Positions 5,122-6,032 of a DNA stretch of 6,032 bases are shown here, piece after piece; positions within the stretch are counted from its first letter, which is position 1, and each line of letters starts with the position of its first letter. A program made the position numbers and the translations under genes. The DNA is from an uncultured Ruminococcus sp. (GTDB lineage: Bacteria > Bacillota > Clostridia > Oscillospirales > Ruminococcaceae). The stretch spans positions 1 to 6,032 of the forward strand of contig CAMNMO010000183.1 of assembly GCA_946544695.1 (NCBI GenBank), in the 5' to 3' direction. A model generated the notes under the pieces. That model saw only the letters and a program-made list of their open reading frames with translations. It had not been told where the DNA came from and made no database searches.

Positions 5122-5793
5122 ATGGATAAACAGCCAAAGGTAAACTATCAGCGCAAGCTTGATGATATAATAAAAACTCTCGACCCTGCCGCACCGCCGC
5201 CCAAGCTGCTGCTGCACAGCTGCTGTGCGCCATGTTCGTCTTATGTGCTTGACTACCTGACGCAGTATTTCAGCATAACCGTGTTTTACTATAATCCCAA
5301 CATCTACCCGCCCGAGGAATACGACCACCGTGTAAAGGAACTGCAAAGGCTGATAAACGAGCTGCCTGTGAAAAATCCAGTCACGCTGGTGGAACGTGGC
5401 TATGACCCGCAGGAGTTCTATGATGCGGTGAAGGGGCTTGAAAATATCCCCGAAGGCGGTGAGCGCTGCTTTGCCTGCTACCGCCTGCGCCTTGAACGCA
5501 CCGCACAGCTTGCGGCTGAACTTGGCGCAGACTACTTCACCACAACGCTTTCCATATCCCCCTACAAGAATTCAGCCAAGCTAAACGAGATAGCTGAAGA
5601 ACTGGGCGAGGTCTACTCTCCGGCAGCCCTGCCCTCCGATTTCAAAAAGAAGAACGGCTACAAGCGCTCCATCGAGCTTTCAGCAGAATACGGACTTTAC
5701 AGGCAGGATTACTGCGGCTGCGTGTTCTCAAAGCGTGAGCGTGAAGCACAAAGGGAGCAGAGCAGTGAAGCAGACCAAACCTCAAAAGGTTAA
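5122..5793 (+). CDS. queH: Epoxyqueuosine reductase QueH
   Basis: Catalyses the last step of queuosine synthesis, reducing epoxyqueuosine to queuosine in the wobble position of GUN-anticodon tRNAs. It is the non-cobalamin alternative to QueG (formerly DUF208). The 223-residue product carries LLLHSCCAPCSS with Cys34, Cys35 and Cys38, then FYYNPNIYPPEEY at 55-67, ERCFACYRLRL with Cys116 and Cys119, TTTLSISPYKN at 140-150, and DYCGCVFSKRE with Cys198 and Cys200. The paired cysteines of the first and third motifs are those expected to hold the iron-sulfur cluster. The charged Gln/Glu/Ser-rich tail after about 207 is not conserved in style. ATG at 5122 follows GAGG (5111-5114) by 7 nt. The in-frame extension back to 5029 is rejected because it would run through the ZIP stop, promoter and terminator. 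It has its own promoter and terminator and so is probably monocistronic. Confidence 0.95.
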   Translation: MDKQPKVNYQRKLDDIIKTLDPAAPPPKLLLHSCCAPCSSYVLDYLTQYFSITVFYYNPNIYPPEEYDHRVKELQRLINELPVKNPVTLVERGYDPQEFYDAVKGLENIPEGGERCFACYRLRLERTAQLAAELGADYFTTTLSISPYKNSAKLNEIAEELGEVYSPAALPSDFKKKNGYKRSIELSAEYGLYRQDYCGCVFSKREREAQREQSSEADQTSKG

Positions 5794-5800
5794 AAATGAT

Positions 5801-5838
5801 AAGACCTCAGATGGCTGAAACTTGCCGTCTGAGGTCTT
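5801..5838 (+). terminator. Intrinsic terminator of queH
   Basis: A 15-bp stem (5801-5815 with 5824-5838, one G-U pair, core GACCTCAGA and its complement) closes an 8-nt loop and runs into TTTTATTATTATTT. It begins 7 nt after the queH stop codon. The gap from here to 5931 shows nothing further that I can support. Confidence 0.93.
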
Positions 5839-5931
5839 TTATTATTATTTGCTTTGACCACAAGTCACCGGTACATTGAGAAAGTAAACGTCATAAGCCG
5901 AGCTGAATCCGATCAACCGCATAAAAGCCAA

Positions 5932-5960
5932 TTGACGCTGCCTGAATCCTATGCTATAAT
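5932..5960 (+). promoter_or_regulatory. Promoter of the truncated downstream regulator gene
   Basis: TTGACG (5932-5937) and a perfect TATAAT (5955-5960) are 17 nt apart, with TGC before the -10 box giving an extended -10. Transcription should begin near 5967, about 28 nt before the ATG at 5995. Confidence 0.88.
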
Positions 5961-5994
5961 AGTATCAATACGAAGCTGAAAGCAGGTGCAGAGA

Positions 5995-6032
5995 ATGAAA
6001 ATAGACAGGCTGATCGGCATACTCTCCATACT
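5995..6032 (+). CDS. N-terminus of a probable HTH/WYL-domain transcriptional regulator (cut by window end)
   Basis: Only the first 12 codons are present (MKIDRLIGILSI), plus two bases of the next. AGGTG at 5984-5988 lies 6 nt before the ATG, and a strong promoter precedes it. The start MKIDRLIGIL is typical of the YafY-like family, which has a DeoR-type helix-turn-helix followed by a WYL domain. The gene call is fairly safe from promoter, ribosome site and frame. The family assignment rests on very few residues. Confidence 0.6.
   Translation, partial: MKIDRLIGILSI

Overview
The window reads as chromosomal DNA from a Gram-positive anaerobe of the class Clostridia. The best guess is a Ruminococcus-like member of the Oscillospiraceae; this is inferred from protein style and codon use (many ATA, CTG and GGC codons), and no rRNA or marker gene is present to prove it. 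Genes start with strong GGAGG-type ribosome sites and end in clear intrinsic terminators. Consensus -35/-10 promoters with 17-nt spacers are easy to see. No mobile element, CRISPR array, tRNA or rRNA was found.

Layout. (1) 1-1514, plus strand: a hairpin-bearing leader, then the permease and ATPase of a polar amino acid ABC transporter. The two genes overlap by 14 nt. The substrate-binding protein is not in the window. (2) 1522-1550: a strong terminator that appears to work on both strands, between convergent genes. (3) 3207-1572, minus strand: a two-gene operon with its own promoter. It encodes a Cys-type glutathione/thioredoxin peroxidase, immediately followed by a radical SAM protein that begins at TTG and has its Shine-Dalgarno site inside the peroxidase gene. 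(4) 3362-4059, plus strand: a monocistronic gene for a helical, charged 217-residue protein of unknown function. (5) 4185-5108: a GufA/BbZIP-type ZIP metal transporter under an extended -10 promoter. A perfect 10-bp inverted repeat covers the start of transcription and has DtxR/IdeR-type half-sites. (6) 5045-5838: queH (epoxyqueuosine reductase, tRNA queuosine pathway). Its fully consensus promoter overlaps the ZIP stop codon, and its start of transcription lies inside the ZIP terminator hairpin. (7) 5932-6032: a consensus promoter and the first 12 codons of what looks like a WYL-type transcriptional regulator, cut by the window end.

The genes do not form one pathway; this is ordinary housekeeping and accessory metabolism in short independent transcription units. 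Three things deserve a closer look: the putative metal-dependent operator in front of the ZIP gene, the promoter embedded in a terminator before queH, and the peroxidase-radical SAM pair. I see no convincing undescribed multi-gene system.
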